A stretch of 64,000 nucleotides of DNA from Paramecium pentaurelia (Eukaryota; Ciliophora; Oligohymenophorea; Peniculida; Parameciidae), in NCBI GenBank assembly GCA_905183005.1, contig CAJJDO010000038.1, positions 502,814 through 566,813 on the forward strand, given 5' to 3'. Shown piece by piece: positions 34,967 to 47,898 of this stretch. The notes under the pieces were generated by a model. The model was not told the DNA's origin and ran no database searches. It worked only from the letters and a program-made list of their open reading frames with translations. The position numbers and the translations under genes are program-made. The first letter of the stretch is position 1. Every line of letters begins with the position of its first letter.

Positions 34967-35852
34967 ATGCTCTTATCTACATCCAAGCTAACCACTTCAA
35001 AACTCTCCTCATCCTAATTGTCTAGTCCAAAGAGATCTACAATTAATTATCTCAGTTAAGATTTGGATTCTCCAGCTAGATAGAGAATCAAATTACTTTC
35101 TGATAAATGGAATCACATTCAGAATGGAATTGATAAAGATAAACTTGAGAAGAGAGAAGTATTGGAAGAGAGAATTAAAATCATTGAAGATGTTTTAGCC
35201 TCTGAGAAGCCTAAAGATGAATAAAGATTTAAGGTATTGAAGGATTAAGTCTTAAAATTATAAGATCAAGCACACAACCAAAAATCAGAAAGAGAAGTAT
35301 ATATTAATATTAATAAGGCATTTGATGACAAAAAAGAGAGAGATTTTAGAACACTTTCAGATAATGTTGGTCTATCCTTTGATTAAGAAAGAAACGCTAG
35401 AGGATAAGCTGAAACTAAGCTATAAAAATAAATTGATGAAAGATTTGCTTAAATTACACTTACTATTACTAGAAACACTCATTAATATGAAGATAGAAGT
35501 CAAGCCAAAATTGCTGAAGTTCTTTAGTAAGTCTAATTAGTGAAAAATTAATTAGATTAAGAAAGAAGATCAAGGTAGTAATTTTTATATAATCTATAGA
35601 GAAGAAGCAGCAGAATCTTTAACTGAATAAATTGATAGTGAAATTAATAAATTTTCAGATTAATTATTAGTAGAGAAGAAAGTTAGAGAAGAAACATAAG
35701 GAAAAATATTTAGAATGATTGAAGATGTTCATGGAAAACTACAACAAGATATCAGTTTTGAAAGAAGAGAAAGAGAAGCTACAACTGAAGCATTGCTGAA
35801 ATTATTAGAAGATGCCTGCATAAAAATAGATAAAAATTTTAGATCATTCTGA
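34967..35852 (+). CDS. SF-assemblin (striated fibre protein)
   Basis: 279 aa after introns of 21 and 25 nt. The first about 35 residues are Ser/Thr/Pro-rich (SKLTTSKLSSSQL), like the SF-assemblin head domain. The remainder is a segmented coiled coil: LLSDKWNHIQNGIDKDKLEKR, then ASEKPKDEQRFKVLKDQV, ERDFRTLSDNVGLSFDQERNA, QIDERFAQI and a tail KIFRMIEDVHGKLQQDISFE. Length and head-rod layout match SF-assemblins and giardins, which build the striated rootlets (kinetodesmal fibres) attached to ciliate basal bodies. Confidence 0.9.
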
Positions 35853-36088
35853 TTTATAAATCAATAAAATATAATATTATTTATCTATTTATTATCATCT
35901 ATGATAACATTATAGAGAGATGCTAATGTTACAATTACGTAATAATTTTACTTGAATTTTTTCTGATCATATTTATTTTCCAAAATAATTTACACTCTCT
36001 CATTATTCTATTAGTAAAATTTTAGTATTTTTAATTGGATTTAGATGTTCAATAAAATTAATAAATATTATTTGTTTTCAATAAATAA

Positions 36089-37708
36089 ATGAATTCTGAT
36101 AATAAAATACATTTTTTACTTCCAGATGGTAGTAATAAAATATACAGTATTAAAAAAAATGATGATGTCTATTATAGAAATATCGCTAAAGGTAGAAAAT
36201 AAAATAAATATAATAGAACTCAATTTATAAATTCCTGAAGAATTTGTTGCACTGTATGATTTGAAGTAAAAAAAAGTCATTAGCAAATATATTGAAAAGT
36301 AATTTTTTTTTTTTACATAAGATTATAGACAGAAGCAATCTATAAAGTATTTTAAATTTAATTAGCAGTGAATTTAATTGAAAGTAAGGAATAGGAAATA
36401 ATAAAATAAAAGGAAGAAATTGATAAACTTAAAGAATAAAAATAATCCCAATAAAGTGAAAATTTAAATTAATAAAATCAACCAGATATTAAAATTAATA
36501 GAACTCAAGTAGATAAAGTACAGGAATAAATAAAAGATTTAAGATCTGCATAATATAATTAAAATTGGATTAATGATTAAAAAGATAAGTATTAAAAAGA
36601 CATGATAAAAGAATTATATCAAAAAGATATTAAATGCGATTTATGTGCTTAATAATCTTAAAAATATGTAAATCATATTGAAAGTTTAATAAATTAATTG
36701 TCATAAACAAGATATAGTGTTTATTAAGTTTAAGAAAATTTCTAATCTTTCTAATCATATAAATAAGAGAAATAAATGGAATTATACTAGTTGCGAAATT
36801 ATTAAGGTTAATTAGAATCTGATAAAAGAAATATTTAATCATAAAAGTAATAGTTGGATGCAAAAGTTAGAAAATTAGAAAAACAAAAAGAATAATTAGA
36901 AGAAGATGTTGAATCTAAAATATCTGATATTGATTAAATGGAAAAAAAAAAAAATGAGTTAGATTTATAAATAAATTTATTAAAGAATTAATTAATAGAA
37001 TAGAATGAAAGATTTTCAAAATTATAAACATAGCATCGATAAGAAATACAAAAAAAAGATAGAGAAATAAATTAAAAAAATTAATATATTAAGTATTAAT
37101 AAGATAATTTAGATAATATAACTGAAAAGTATAAAAAAATATAAAAAGAGTTTCAAGATTTATAAGATAAATATAATTAAGAGATAATAAATAAGAATGG
37201 ATAAATAATACCAGAAGAAATTTAGAGTTTGGAAAGAAAATTGAATGAATAAAAAGAATTAAATCAAGATTAATAGAAGAAAAATGAAGATCTACAGAAT
37301 ATAATAAATAAATTATAAACCAGTCATGATGAATCAAAAGCAGAAATTATCGAATTGAAAGAAATAATCAAAAATAATGAATAAAAATTGAAATCATGTT
37401 AAGAAAAATCAATATAAGATTTAGATTTTAAATAAAAAACAAGTGAGTAAGAAATTGAAAAATTAAAAAAAATATATAGTAAATTAACTAATGAAAAAAA
37501 ATGGTTAAATCAAAAAATTGAGGAAGATAGTCAAAGATGGAGTGAAAAAGAAAGTAATTATAAAATTGAAATTTAAAATTTGAAATAACTATAAGATGAC
37601 ATAATTATAGAAAAAAAATAATTTGAAGAAGATTTAAGTCAATAAAGATAAAAATTTATTAATGAAGTATAAAGATCCTTAGCTCCAATTTTAAATGAAA
37701 ACCCTTGA
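36089..37708 (+). CDS. Coiled-coil protein with N-terminal globular region (523 aa)
   Basis: Introns of 25 and 23 nt; 1572 spliced nt. Residues about 1-75 are not coiled (IHFLLPDGSNKIYSI, IPEEFVALYDLKQKK); the rest is Lys/Gln/Glu/Asn-rich heptads with one CxxC (CDLCAQQ) near the middle. The frame stops at TGA 37706 after LAPILNENP. The next frame, entered two bases off, then reads LTSNDIELYDNVFQQI and SKYSRNQTDIQIL, which looks coding, so a small indel or missed intron may have cut the C terminus. Function unknown; cytoskeletal scaffold is a guess from composition. Confidence 0.78.
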
Positions 37709-37978
37709 CATCAAATGATATTGAATTATATGATAATGTATTTCAACAAATACAATTTTATAAAGTTAAGTCAAATATTAATAAGAGTAAATATTCTAGA
37801 AACTAAACTGATATCTAGATATTAATTTTACATCCAATTTGCTAAATATAATTATTTCTTTATATAAGATTGATATAAAATTTTAGTAATAATCTATCAA
37901 TTCTAGATTTATTGTAAATAATATAACTTTAAATGATTAATATATAATAGCTTATATTCATAATTATTACTTTATATA

Positions 37979-38274
37979 TCATTTGCTGCTTGGTCCTGGA
38001 ACGCAATTAAGAACGTGAATTCTATCCCAAATACCGCATTACTCAGATTTCCAACCTTTTTAACATCTACCCTATCAAAATACTTTCATCTTGATACTGA
38101 TTTGCAACAAACTTATGTTTCATATCCACAAACAACTCCTCCAGCACTTTAACATCTATTTGTACAATCCAAACTCCAAGGAGCAAATTAATATTCTTAT
38201 CTAAGATTATTTTATCCATTAAGTTAGTTACAAAGAACTAATCCTATTATGAGAATGAAAACACAAACTTTCAT
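37979..38274 (-). CDS. Small secreted cysteine-rich protein (89 aa)
   Basis: Signal peptide MKVCVFILIIGLVLC, then a short mature domain with about ten Cys (LDCTNRCQSAGGVVC, TQVCCKSGRCQ, SEQCGI, LNCVPGP). A 26-nt intron removes an in-frame TGA and joins CCKS to GRCQKGW, giving 270 coding nt. Spacing of Cys suggests several disulfides. I cannot place it in a named family; surface or extracellular localisation is inferred from the signal peptide. Confidence 0.72.
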
Positions 38275-39058
38275 TATAAGTTATTATAAATAATAAAAAC
38301 GATATCGGAATTATATTATGTAAAAAAATTATCTATTCATGATATTAATTCTAAAGATTTTTATCACCAATTATCATAATAGAACTCTTATAATTTATTG
38401 TTTAAGCTAATTCAATAACATTATTAAATTGAATTAATTTAATTCATTATGAATTTCTGTTTGTTCAAAATATATATTCCATTTCTCACTAATAATCCTT
38501 CTAAAACTTTATTATTTAATTATATTAATCATATTTATTAAGTGCATCTCACTATTTAATTATATCTAAATATTATTTTTTTAAAACTTTTTTTATTTAA
38601 ACATCCATTGTTATATTCTTTAACTAATTTATTCAAGAATTTGATCATATTAATATTTTTTTAATTGCAAGATTATTTTTGATTTTTTCTACAAAATTTT
38701 AATTGTTGAATTTCAAGTTTTAATAATTAGAAGAATTTTTTTGCTTAAACCTTGAAACTTAAAAATAAATTTATTTTTTTCGTATGATTTAATTGTGTTT
38801 ATAATAGTGAATGTTTTTTATACTTAATTTTTAACATTTATTATTTTAATTCTTCTGTATTTATATTATTTGATCAGATTACTAATGTTTATTTAATAAT
38901 ACTTTTTGCAAAAATAAAGAATATACATCTTAAATTGATGCACATAATAGAGAGATTAGATTTGATTTTTCATAATAATTATAAATCTAGAGTCTATGAA
39001 AATCTTTTGTTTTATAATATATAATGATAAATAAAAACAGATAATAAATCAGTTTTAC
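38275..39058. other. Intergenic spacer
   Basis: 784 bp between two minus-strand genes, extremely AT-rich. Several short frames exist, none with coding-like composition or a plausible intron chain. Confidence 0.55.
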
Positions 39059-39644
39059 TCAATTATTTGCAGCAATTATATCTCGAATCTATTAGGCTAG
39101 AAAAAGCAGTGGATTGAATGACATTTCTTCTCGTTATTATCTAAGGAATTATTTCATTTTTTCTAATTCATGTTTATCTGCTTGATCTTCATCTTCTTGA
39201 TCTTCTCTGATTTCTCCTAATGATAATAAAGTGTCTTTTTTTAGATCTTAAGATGTCTATTCTTCTGCACCTCCTTATTAAGCCTATTCATCCATTGGCA
39301 AAGGTGATTGAATTTCTTTTTGGTCTTTGCCCATAAATTTATGAAACTCTGATTAATTAATACCCATTTCATCTAAATCAACTGATCCTTCTGATGATTC
39401 ATACTCAGATCCAAGTTCAGCTCTAAGTCTCTCTTTTTCAACTCTCTTTTATTCAATCTTATCAAATATTTTTATTTTCTTAAGTCTTTCTTGATGTTTT
39501 CTAACTTCATCTGATTTAACAACATGATCGATTAACTAATTTAATTATCCTAATTACATTCATTAATGCTGGTTATAATCCAGGATAGACATTTTACTAT
39601 AAATATTCTATGGCAACTAAATCTCTTTTAGTGTTAGGTATCAT
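39059..39644 (-). CDS. Dpy-30-motif-like protein (187 aa)
   Basis: One 22-nt intron removes an in-frame TGA; 564 spliced nt. The N-terminal stretch RDLVAIEYLQQNVYPGLQPAL, followed by MNLIDHV, resembles the Dpy-30/RII-alpha dimerisation motif (YL..NV.P.L..AL..L), found in several ciliary and chromatin proteins. The middle is charged (HQERLKKIKIFDKIEQKR), followed by an acidic Gln/Glu/Asp-rich part, and the end is NPLLFLAQQIRDIIAANN. No catalytic domain. The motif call is by eye and moderate; an axonemal role is only a suggestion. Confidence 0.7.
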
Positions 39645-40760
39645 TGAATTGCAAATTAATTATAAAAAATATTGTTAAATAACTCAAATAAGAAAGTCAC
39701 TTTATTTTAAGACTATTATAATTGTATATTATGAATAATCCATTTAATTACTTTCTAAAGGACATTAGTTAATTAATAAATATTTAAGATTATTCATTCT
39801 TGTATTAATAATTGTAAACATTTCTAAATAACTTTATAGTATAAATACTTTTCAACATTTAGTGATTAAATTTTCATAAGATTTTATGACTTAATCTATT
39901 AAATCAGTAATTATTTGAATTACTATTTAATTTAATTAAAAAATGATCTTTTATTTTCTTAAATTATATATTTTTTTATTTATTTATTTCCATACTATAC
40001 TACTCAAAAATTAGATTTTCTTTTTTGAAAAATCAAGATATTATCTATATTTGATATAATAGTTGATTATTTGATTCTGCCTTATCTTTAAAATTTATTA
40101 ATGTTATGGATATTTAGATAGAATATTTGAAAAATGAATTTAAGATAAGATAAATCATTTGCTTTTGATTGTATAATTATCTTCAATTATTTACAACCCA
40201 GAAGAGATTCAAAAGATTCTTACTAAATTTATTTATCATCTAATTAAATTAATATATTTTCAATTACATAATCTTTTAATAACATTCTCCACTTAAGCTA
40301 TTCTATAAAGATTAAGAAATTTTATCTATTATTTTCAAAAAAGAAAACAACTGAAATCTTTCATTATTCATATCAATTGTAATTTTTTAATCAAATGATA
40401 ATTTTATAATTTTATCAAAAAGAATGATATGATAAGAGATTTATTTTAATATCATATTGATGTATTAGGCTGATAGAGTATTTTTTATATTAATCAGTTA
40501 ACTCTATATTAATGATTGATTTCTTAAAAGTAATTTTTAATTTTATAATCTATCTTTATATAAGGATAGAATAAATAATAATTAAATATCAATAAAATAT
40601 GCATAAAATATGCTAAATATAAATTTTGATATCAACATTGTAAGCATTTAAATAAGGAAAATGTCAATTCAATTATATTTAGTCGTTTTAATACATATTA
40701 TAAAATTTATAAGATTAAGATAATTGCAGATTATATTTAATATAAATAACAAAAATTGTA
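39645..40760. other. Intergenic, divergent promoter region
   Basis: 1.1 kb between divergent genes, long for this genome. No ORF with credible composition, no tRNA and no repeat seen. Confidence 0.55.
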
Positions 40761-41243
40761 ATGCTCTAGAGAAAAATATTCGTACCATCTAAAAGAAAAT
40801 AATAGAAAGAATCTCTAGAATAGGATGATTTTTATTTTGAAAGTAACTTTGAAGCTGTTGAGATGGAAGAGATAACATCTATGTTGGCTAAGAGACTTAA
40901 GTTTGAAAATTGTGAAGAAGGATTGAATGATTCATTCAAATTCAAAAGATGTTGTTTTAGTGATGATAAATTTATAAGTTGTAATTAAGGATTAGAAATA
41001 CTAACTTAATAATAGGAAATTTCTTTAATACCTAATGAAAAGCATTCTACTAAATAAGTTAATTAATTAAAATGTGGAGAGAAGAGATGCATACAATTAA
41101 AGAACATTGCAGAGTTTAAACATTTAAGAACTGGAGAAATTAATTATCTTGAATTTATTGGATTTCCTGAAGCTCAGAAAACATTGAAGTTTAAAAAGAA
41201 AAAGGGAAACAATAAAATAACTAAAAAGATTCACAAATTTTGA
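40761..41243 (+). CDS. Uncharacterised 160-aa basic protein
   Basis: Intronless frame. N terminus MLQRKIFVPSKRKQQKE, then an acidic segment (DDFYFESNFEAVEMEEI), a Cys-containing middle (KRCCFSDDKFISC, CGEKRC) and a strongly basic end (KFKKKKGNNKITKKIHKF) that could act as a nuclear signal. Composition is clearly coding. Family not recognised. Confidence 0.68.
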
Positions 41244-41465
41244 ATATAAAATTGAAAATAGTCATCCATATTTCTAAATTTAGTTACTAATTTATAACAT
41301 TTTTAATTTAATTTATTTGAAATATTATGAGATTTCTTATTATATATTTTAATATCTCGTATTAATCAAATATTTAATGGAGAATTTCATTATTTGGAAT
41401 TGATTGTTCATACAAGAGAATAATTATAATTATTTATTATTTTTATAATTAATATAAATTTAAGT

Positions 41466-43071
41466 ATGAATTATAAACCAATATAAAACGATTAGCATTC
41501 ATTAGATATAGGAGAGGATGATGGAGAATTGGATATTATAGTAAAAAGGAAAGAAAAACCTAAGCCTAATTAAAAATAGTTTTTAATATGGATTATGATT
41601 GTAACATTTCTTGGTGCTATTCTCATATATATTAGTTAAAGTAATATGACAACCACTGATAAAATTAAAACAGGTAAAAATTAAAATTTTAATTTCACAA
41701 AAGTGAATAAAACAAGTAATACGTGTTTTAATTTAAAGCTATTCCTGATAATAATGAAAAATAAATAGATTCTATTGAAAATAATATAAAAGATGTTCCT
41801 ATAAGGAATGATTCATAAGCAAATTAAGACAAATTTAATAAAACATCTAATGATATAATTAATGAAGAAGAAAAAGAAGAAGAAAAGTAAGAAAATGGAG
41901 AAGAAGAAAAAGATATTGATTTTGAAGGTATAATGAAATAACAACAATAAATTTAGAATTATAAAAATAAACAGATTAATTAAATAAAGAAATAAAAGAA
42001 TATTTCAAACATAAGAATGAAACAGAACATATAGATACAATTAATGAAGTTTAAAAAGATCCTAGATATGGTGAAATACTATGTGAAAGTGGTTATTATA
42101 TGAATAAAGATGAAAAGAAATGCAAAAAATGTGAAGATAGATGTTCTGAATGTATGCATATTATTGGAACATGTTACAAATGTTAAAATGAAGTATCAAT
42201 TAATCATATTAAGAGTACTACTTAAATAATTATGGTAAATGTATCTAAAAATGTGAAGGAAAACATGATTCAAGTAATCTATTATTATCAGATGATAATA
42301 AAAATTAAAGTATTCCTATTTGTTTAGGTAATAATCATACTTCTTCACTCTTTATGTCAGTTCAAAAGTCTAAAAATACTCATTTTGTTTTACCTTATTT
42401 GATCATTCATCCAGCTACTAGTGTTTCATTAATGTATCATAACAATTATCCTCTTGTTTATTATTTCAACAAAGACATATTCAATTTTGAAGATGGAATG
42501 AAATTAAATGAAATTATCACTTAAGCTCAAGAAAAATAATTAATAGTTATTTTAATAGGAGCTCATACTCTATATGACTTCTCATTATTCAACAACTTTT
42601 TATTTTAAGAAGCCTTACAAAATATAGAACTTTTGGTTAAGGCAAAAAGTTCAACTTTTAGGACATTTTTTGGTCAAGATTATAATGCATATGGAGTTAT
42701 CAGAGAATATTAATCATAATACAAAAATAACTCTGTTGATTTAGTAATTTCAGATGATCCTGTAGAAATTGATCAGTATTTCATATAATCATATTAATAG
42801 TGAATACTTGGAATCTAATTTATTAGTGACTCATGAATAACATTACACTGATTATAAATTTGAATCATTATAAGGAGCTTAATCATAAAAAACTACTGTA
42901 ATTTTGTTATTCCATACAAAAAATGAATAAGATCAAAAGGATTATTGTTCAAGATTTCTTTATGTTTCTTTCTTGCAATGTGTAGTGAGAGAAATTCAAA
43001 TAGATCATATTTAAAGAATGAGATAAGGATTTGAATTGATTTCATAATTTGTTATATAACCAGATTTATGA
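41466..43071 (+). CDS. Type II membrane protein with Cys-rich module and unknown C-terminal domain
   Basis: 491 aa. A cytoplasmic N terminus (SLDIGEDDGELDIIV, KPKPNQKQ) precedes a TM helix (FLIWIMIVTFLGAILIYI). Then an acidic stalk rich in Glu, and a small Cys-rich repeat region (CESGYYMNKDEKKCKKC, CSECMHIIGTCYKC, YYLNNYGKCIQKC) of the furin/growth-factor-receptor type. The last about 280 residues (from LGNNHTSSLFMSV) form a mixed alpha/beta domain that I cannot name. Introns of 30, 23, 29, 23 and 25 nt give 1476 nt; the fourth ends in GAG, but only that choice keeps the Cys module intact. Confidence 0.7.
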
Positions 43072-43105
43072 TGAATTTTTATTGTTCTATTTATGTATTA
43101 TTAAA

Positions 43106-44841
43106 TCAAGGGAACAATCTAACAGGATCTCTTGGAAACATACATGCATTTCTGATATTCTTAAGATTGAAATATAAAAATGCCACTCTTTCTAATCCAA
43201 ATGCACATCCTCCATGTGGAAAAGCACCATATCTAAAATTATTATTTAATCATATATACCTGAAAGAATCAATATAATCTTTCAATGGTTCAACAGCAAT
43301 ACCTTTCTCTTTAATTTGTTTAATTAAGAGTTCTGGATCATGCACTCTTTATGCTCCTGAAACAATTTCCTCTCCTCTCATGAAAAAGTCATAGGATAAA
43401 GTATAATTAGGATCATCATGACAAGGCATAGTATAAAATGGTCTTGCTTTCTTTGGATATCTGTGGAGAATGTAAAAATCAGTTCCATATTTTTCTCTGA
43501 CTAATTTTCCAAGAGTCTTTTCATTAGTAGTATCTAAATCATCATTAGGATCTTGATTAACACCTGCTTCATGTAACATCTTAACACCTTCTTCAAAAGT
43601 TAATTTAAGTACTGGTTCTGGTATTTTAAATGGTTCAAATGGGAATTATTAAGAAATTATTTCTATTTCCTTTTAATATCTCTTTTCAATTCCCTTAAAC
43701 ATATATATACATAAATCTCCCATTAAATCTAATAATTCTGTAAAATGTTCCTTAATAACCATTTCAATATCCATACTAATGAATTCACATTGATGTCTAT
43801 GTGTATTAGAGTTTTCAGCTCTAAAAACAGGAGCAACTTCAAAAACTCTATCATAATCAGCCATCAAACACATCTATTTATATAATTATGGAGATTATGC
43901 TAAACAAGCATCTTAATTGAAATATTTCAATTTAAATACATTAGTACCACCTTCAGAAGTACCTCCTATCAATTTTGGTGTATGAATTTCAATAAATCCA
44001 TTTTCTACCAAAAATTCTCTGAACAATAATCCAATACCTGATTAAACTCTGAAAATTGCTTATTTAGCTGGAGTTCTAAGGTCTATAACTCTATTATCTA
44101 ATCTTGTTTTTAACATGACTTATATTTATTATTTTTCATTTTTATCTTATTTCTCTTATTTATCTTATTTTATTTAAGGTTCTTCTTATTTCATTTCTTA
44201 AACTCCATCTTCAAAGTCTGTAATTCTTCTTGAAGCATCTTCAATTTAAAATGGTAACATAGGTAAAGATCTACTTACTACTTTAATTGATCTCACTTCC
44301 AATTCCACTTTTTATGTACAAGATAATATCTCTTTATTTGGTTATTTAACAAGTGCTTCAATATCAACAACAGATTCAAGGGGAATGCCTGATATAAATT
44401 TAAGCATTTTAGCACTTGCAAACTCACCCTTTTCAGCCACTACTTAAATTGTATTATAATTCTCTCTTAAAACCAAGAAGGCCAACTTTCCCTTTACTCT
44501 TGAATTATGTATTCTAGCCCTTACCAAAATTACTTAATTCACTAAAGTTTAGTCAACATCACCAACTTTAATCCATTTTCGATTTGTTCTCTCTTGAGAT
44601 TAAATCAAATTCAAATCTCCATACCTTCCAACACAATTATCTTCCTCTTAAACTTACTATTATTATTGTTATTATTCTTATGCATTTTAAGCTATGTTTA
44701 GATTTAACAATAAATACCTTTTTAGTGCTCTTATTTTTTTTAAGCCTTTTCTGCTTCCTTTTTTTCTCTTTGTAATTATTTCTTTGACTTTTATTCCCCT
44801 TCTGCACCTTATTCTGGAGGTTGAACTGCCTAATCTTACAT
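43106..44841 (-). CDS. DARS: Aspartyl-tRNA synthetase, cytosolic
   Basis: Class II synthetase charging tRNA-Asp, 560 aa after introns of 26 and 27 nt. A charged N-terminal extension (KSKKQLQREKKEAEKAQ) is typical of eukaryotic cytosolic forms. The OB-fold anticodon-binding region includes LVRARIHNSRVKGKLAFLVLR. Motif 1 region LLFREFLVENGFIEIHTPKL is followed by GGTSEGGTNVF, motif 2 with VFRAENSNTHRHQCEF, and motif 3 GGCAFGLERVAFL near the C terminus. The product ends PRDPVRLFP, as in eukaryotic AspRS. The stop lies 35 bp from the convergent stop of the membrane protein gene at 43071. Confidence 0.96.
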
Positions 44842-45957
44842 CTTAAAAAATTTATTCTTTTATTAAAAGATAAATCGAAATTAAATCGGCCTGATTAATG
44901 CATTGAAAAGTTTAAGTTATCTAATAATCATATATATATAATAATTATTATTTTATATATATCATCTAAATAGACAATAATCCCTAGTTCTCTCTCTACA
45001 ATGAATACACTGATCTAATAAATCTATAAATTTAGAGTATAAAAATCATTATAACAAGTACATTAAAAGATTCAAACCAAAAAAATTCTCAGGGGATAGA
45101 AAAATAAAAGTAAAACTAATAGTTTTCAAAATAAGTAAGCTTAAAAATTTTGCAGTTTAAAAATATGATTGATATTCATATGTTTTGAATCTTTCATATT
45201 AAATTAATAGATAAAAGGAGATTTTATGAATCATATTTACATAAATTAATTAAAATTATTTCACCAATGCTAAATAAATTGATTAATTGATTGAAAATGA
45301 AAGTGATTCACTTCAATTATTTAAAATTTGGGTAACGTCTAAATGATTGATATATTTTTTTATTTGGTTATTATCATTAAACTAGGTATTAATAACATTA
45401 TATAAAAAAATTATATTTATATTTTAAATGATACTTTAAAAAAATAAATTTAACAAAATTATAAATTATATGTCTTGAGCTCAAGTTTTGATTTTCTGTT
45501 AAATTTAAATTATTGTTAAATTTTATAAAATACGGGTAATATTATTTTATTAATTTAAAGACATGTAAAATTTTTCGGTTGAAATTACTCATAAAGATTT
45601 TATGAATTTTTTAGTGATTTGAATAAGGTAGGAAATGAGGAGTTAAATCTTAATTTAGAACCTGTATGAAAATAAAGAAATGATTTTTAAGTCAAAATAA
45701 AGTGTTGGCAAGATTACCATAAGATATATGAAAAGCAGACTGCTAAAAAATTAAATTCTGCAACAACCATATTTTTTAATTTCATATCATATTAATTATT
45801 AGATTAATAAGTTTTAATTAAGTGTAAACTTTAGTAGATCAAAATTCAATTAAAATTAATTTTTCTAAATAGAATATTAATTTTCCAGAAATTTTTTAAA
45901 ATTAATAACAAAAATTCATATAAATTGATTATGATAAGAATACATGTATTTAATTGC
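44842..45957. other. Intergenic spacer
   Basis: 1.1 kb upstream of AspRS and downstream of SNW1, both on the minus strand. Contains a short (AT)n-like stretch near 44930 and no credible ORF or RNA gene. Confidence 0.55.
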
Positions 45958-47202
45958 TCAATCAAGCTTAACCTTTTTAACAACAGGATCAGCAATAAAT
46001 GAATCCATACCAAAAATATTGTCAGCTTTTTCAAATTAGACTGGAACATTTCTTATACTCTTATTACTAAAGATATTTCAGTATGAATACTTATTATCTT
46101 CTTCACCTTATTGAATACCAGTATATAGATTTGCTCGTGGTTTTTCATTGAATAAGGGTTTATCGAATGCTTCATATTCATCTTCATCTCCAAATCCATG
46201 ATTTACTCCTTGTGTTTAATTAAATAATCTTTAATCATATAAAGTATTTTAAGTAGTAGGTTATGCTTAACCTAAAGCTATTTTTTCACTAATGTCTCTG
46301 TCATTATCTCTATTAAGTTTACTTTTCTTTCCTTGATTCTCCTATCTTAATTATCTTTCAAGTTCTCTTTTTCTTAAATATCTTAATTCTTCTCTTGCTT
46401 ATATATCTTGTTATGATTAATTTTCAGGAACATCTTCTTATTTAGTTGTTTATTCTAAAAGAAGATTTTTTCTTGATCTAGCTTCCATAGCTTTTTATCT
46501 ATTTTCTTCTTCTTTTTCTTAATATTCTTTATATTGCATAGATTTTAAAATTTTATTCCTTTCTTCTAATTCTTTTCTAGATTATCTTTCTGCTATATAG
46601 AGACCATCAGTTAATTAAGCGAATTTTGCATTTACAGTATGCTTTTTAAAATAGATAATGATTAAATACATGTTAAAGTGTTCTTCCATCTGCAGACAAT
46701 CTCATTTCTAATGGGATTGTATAACCCTTAGCATTTTTCCAATTAGAAATACATGGAGGAATTTTCCAATCTTGTTGATCTTTTAAAGTTAATTTTCTTG
46801 GTGGAGATCTCATTTAAATTGGTGGTGGTGATCCTGGACCTTTAGGAATTCTTTTATGTTTAAAACGAGGAGGTTCCATAGGATCCAATTATTGAGCTTG
46901 AACTCTTTAAATATTAATGAATAGTTCTACTTAACAATTCTCTCTTAGCCAGTCTATTATGAATCACCTTGTTTTGGTGTGTATTTGATATATTATTATG
47001 CAGCTCCATCTGAAGCTCTCAATTATCCCATAGTTGCACATTACTTTGAAAATACCAATTAATCTAATTGTTTCTTTGTGTGAATTGCAATTTATTCACT
47101 AACCTCTTTTGAAGGTTTTTAAAGTTCTGCTTCTGAGAGATATGTATTTTTAAAATTGTGTGCATATTATGCCCCATCAGTTCCTCTAAAGGGTTTAATC
47201 AT
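45958..47202 (-). CDS. SNW1: SNW1/SKIP (Prp45) splicing and transcription cofactor
   Basis: 388 aa after introns of 26, 28 and 24 nt. The SNW domain is unmistakable: YIKYTPKQG, DPMEPPRFKHKRIPKGPGSP, SPPRKLTLKDQQDWKIPPC and ISNWKNAKGYTIPLEMRL are the conserved core, followed by the charged helix (ERQSRKELEERNKI) and DRDISEKIALGQ..., LYDQRLFNQ. SNW1 is a core component of activated spliceosomes and a transcription coregulator in the nucleus. The start at 47202 (MIKPFRGTDG) gives an N terminus shorter than in animals, as expected for Prp45-like forms. Only 42 bp separate it from the upstream bL27m gene. Confidence 0.95.
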
Positions 47203-47244
47203 ATATTTTATTTTGAATATTTTTTATTGTGTTTTAATATATTA

Positions 47245-47849
47245 TCACTATTTATTAATACTCAACTGTTATTACAAAGTGGAAATCGAAAATTCTGGCT
47301 TATATTCAACTGGTATTTCAATAGGTTTATATTATTTTTCTGAAATTTTAAAGCCATAGTATTTTATTTACAAATCCACTTTTTCTTCGCTTTTTTTCAA
47401 TAAAACAAGTGGTTCAGGATTATTCTTAGCCAATTCAGGAAACAATTCTGGATGATAACTGTATGGTGGTGGAGGATAATGAGTTCTATTTGGATTTTCT
47501 CTAGGAATCACATCAACATAAAATATTTTCTTAAATTTATATGGATCTCTTCTGAAATGTACAATACCCTTTAAAATAAATTATAAAATAAAAATACTTC
47601 GACTTTAGAATGAATAGTATGATCTTTTCCAACAGAAGTATTTTATCCTGGTTTCCATCTAAAACCTCTTTATCTAATTAAAATATCATTTGGAAAAACT
47701 TCTTCTCCTCCAAATTTCTTTACTCCCAATCTTCTACCTGCAGAATCCTTAGTTTTTTAGGTTGAACTGGCTTGCATCTTTGTTGCAAATCCATAGTAAA
47801 TGTTTTCTGATAAGGATTTGAAATAATTCTAAGCAAATGCCTTAATCAT
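47245..47849 (-). CDS. MRPL27: Mitochondrial ribosomal protein bL27m
   Basis: 191 aa with one 29-nt intron. After a short N-terminal presequence (MIKAFAQNYFKSLSEN) comes the bL27 core: SSTQKTKDSAGRRLGVKKFG, EEVFPNDILIRQRG, KPGQNTSVGKDHTIHS and EGIVHF. It continues with a mitochondrial-type C-terminal extension (PPPPYSYHPELFPELAKNNP). bL27 lines the peptidyl transferase centre of the mitoribosome. Mitochondrial location is inferred from the presequence-like N terminus and the extension. Same strand and close to SNW1, but no functional link. Confidence 0.93.
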
Positions 47850-47898
47850 ATATTATTTATGTTAAATATTGAATACAAAAATGTTATAATAACTATCA

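Noticed and set aside
38040..38150. In-frame TGA in the small secreted Cys-rich gene as a selenocysteine codon
   Set aside because: A standard 26-nt GT-AG intron removes it and joins two Cys-rich exons in frame.
43068..43873. Three short standard-code ORFs treated as separate genes
   Set aside because: They are fragments or antisense shadows of the aspartyl-tRNA synthetase gene split by TAA/TAG glutamine codons.
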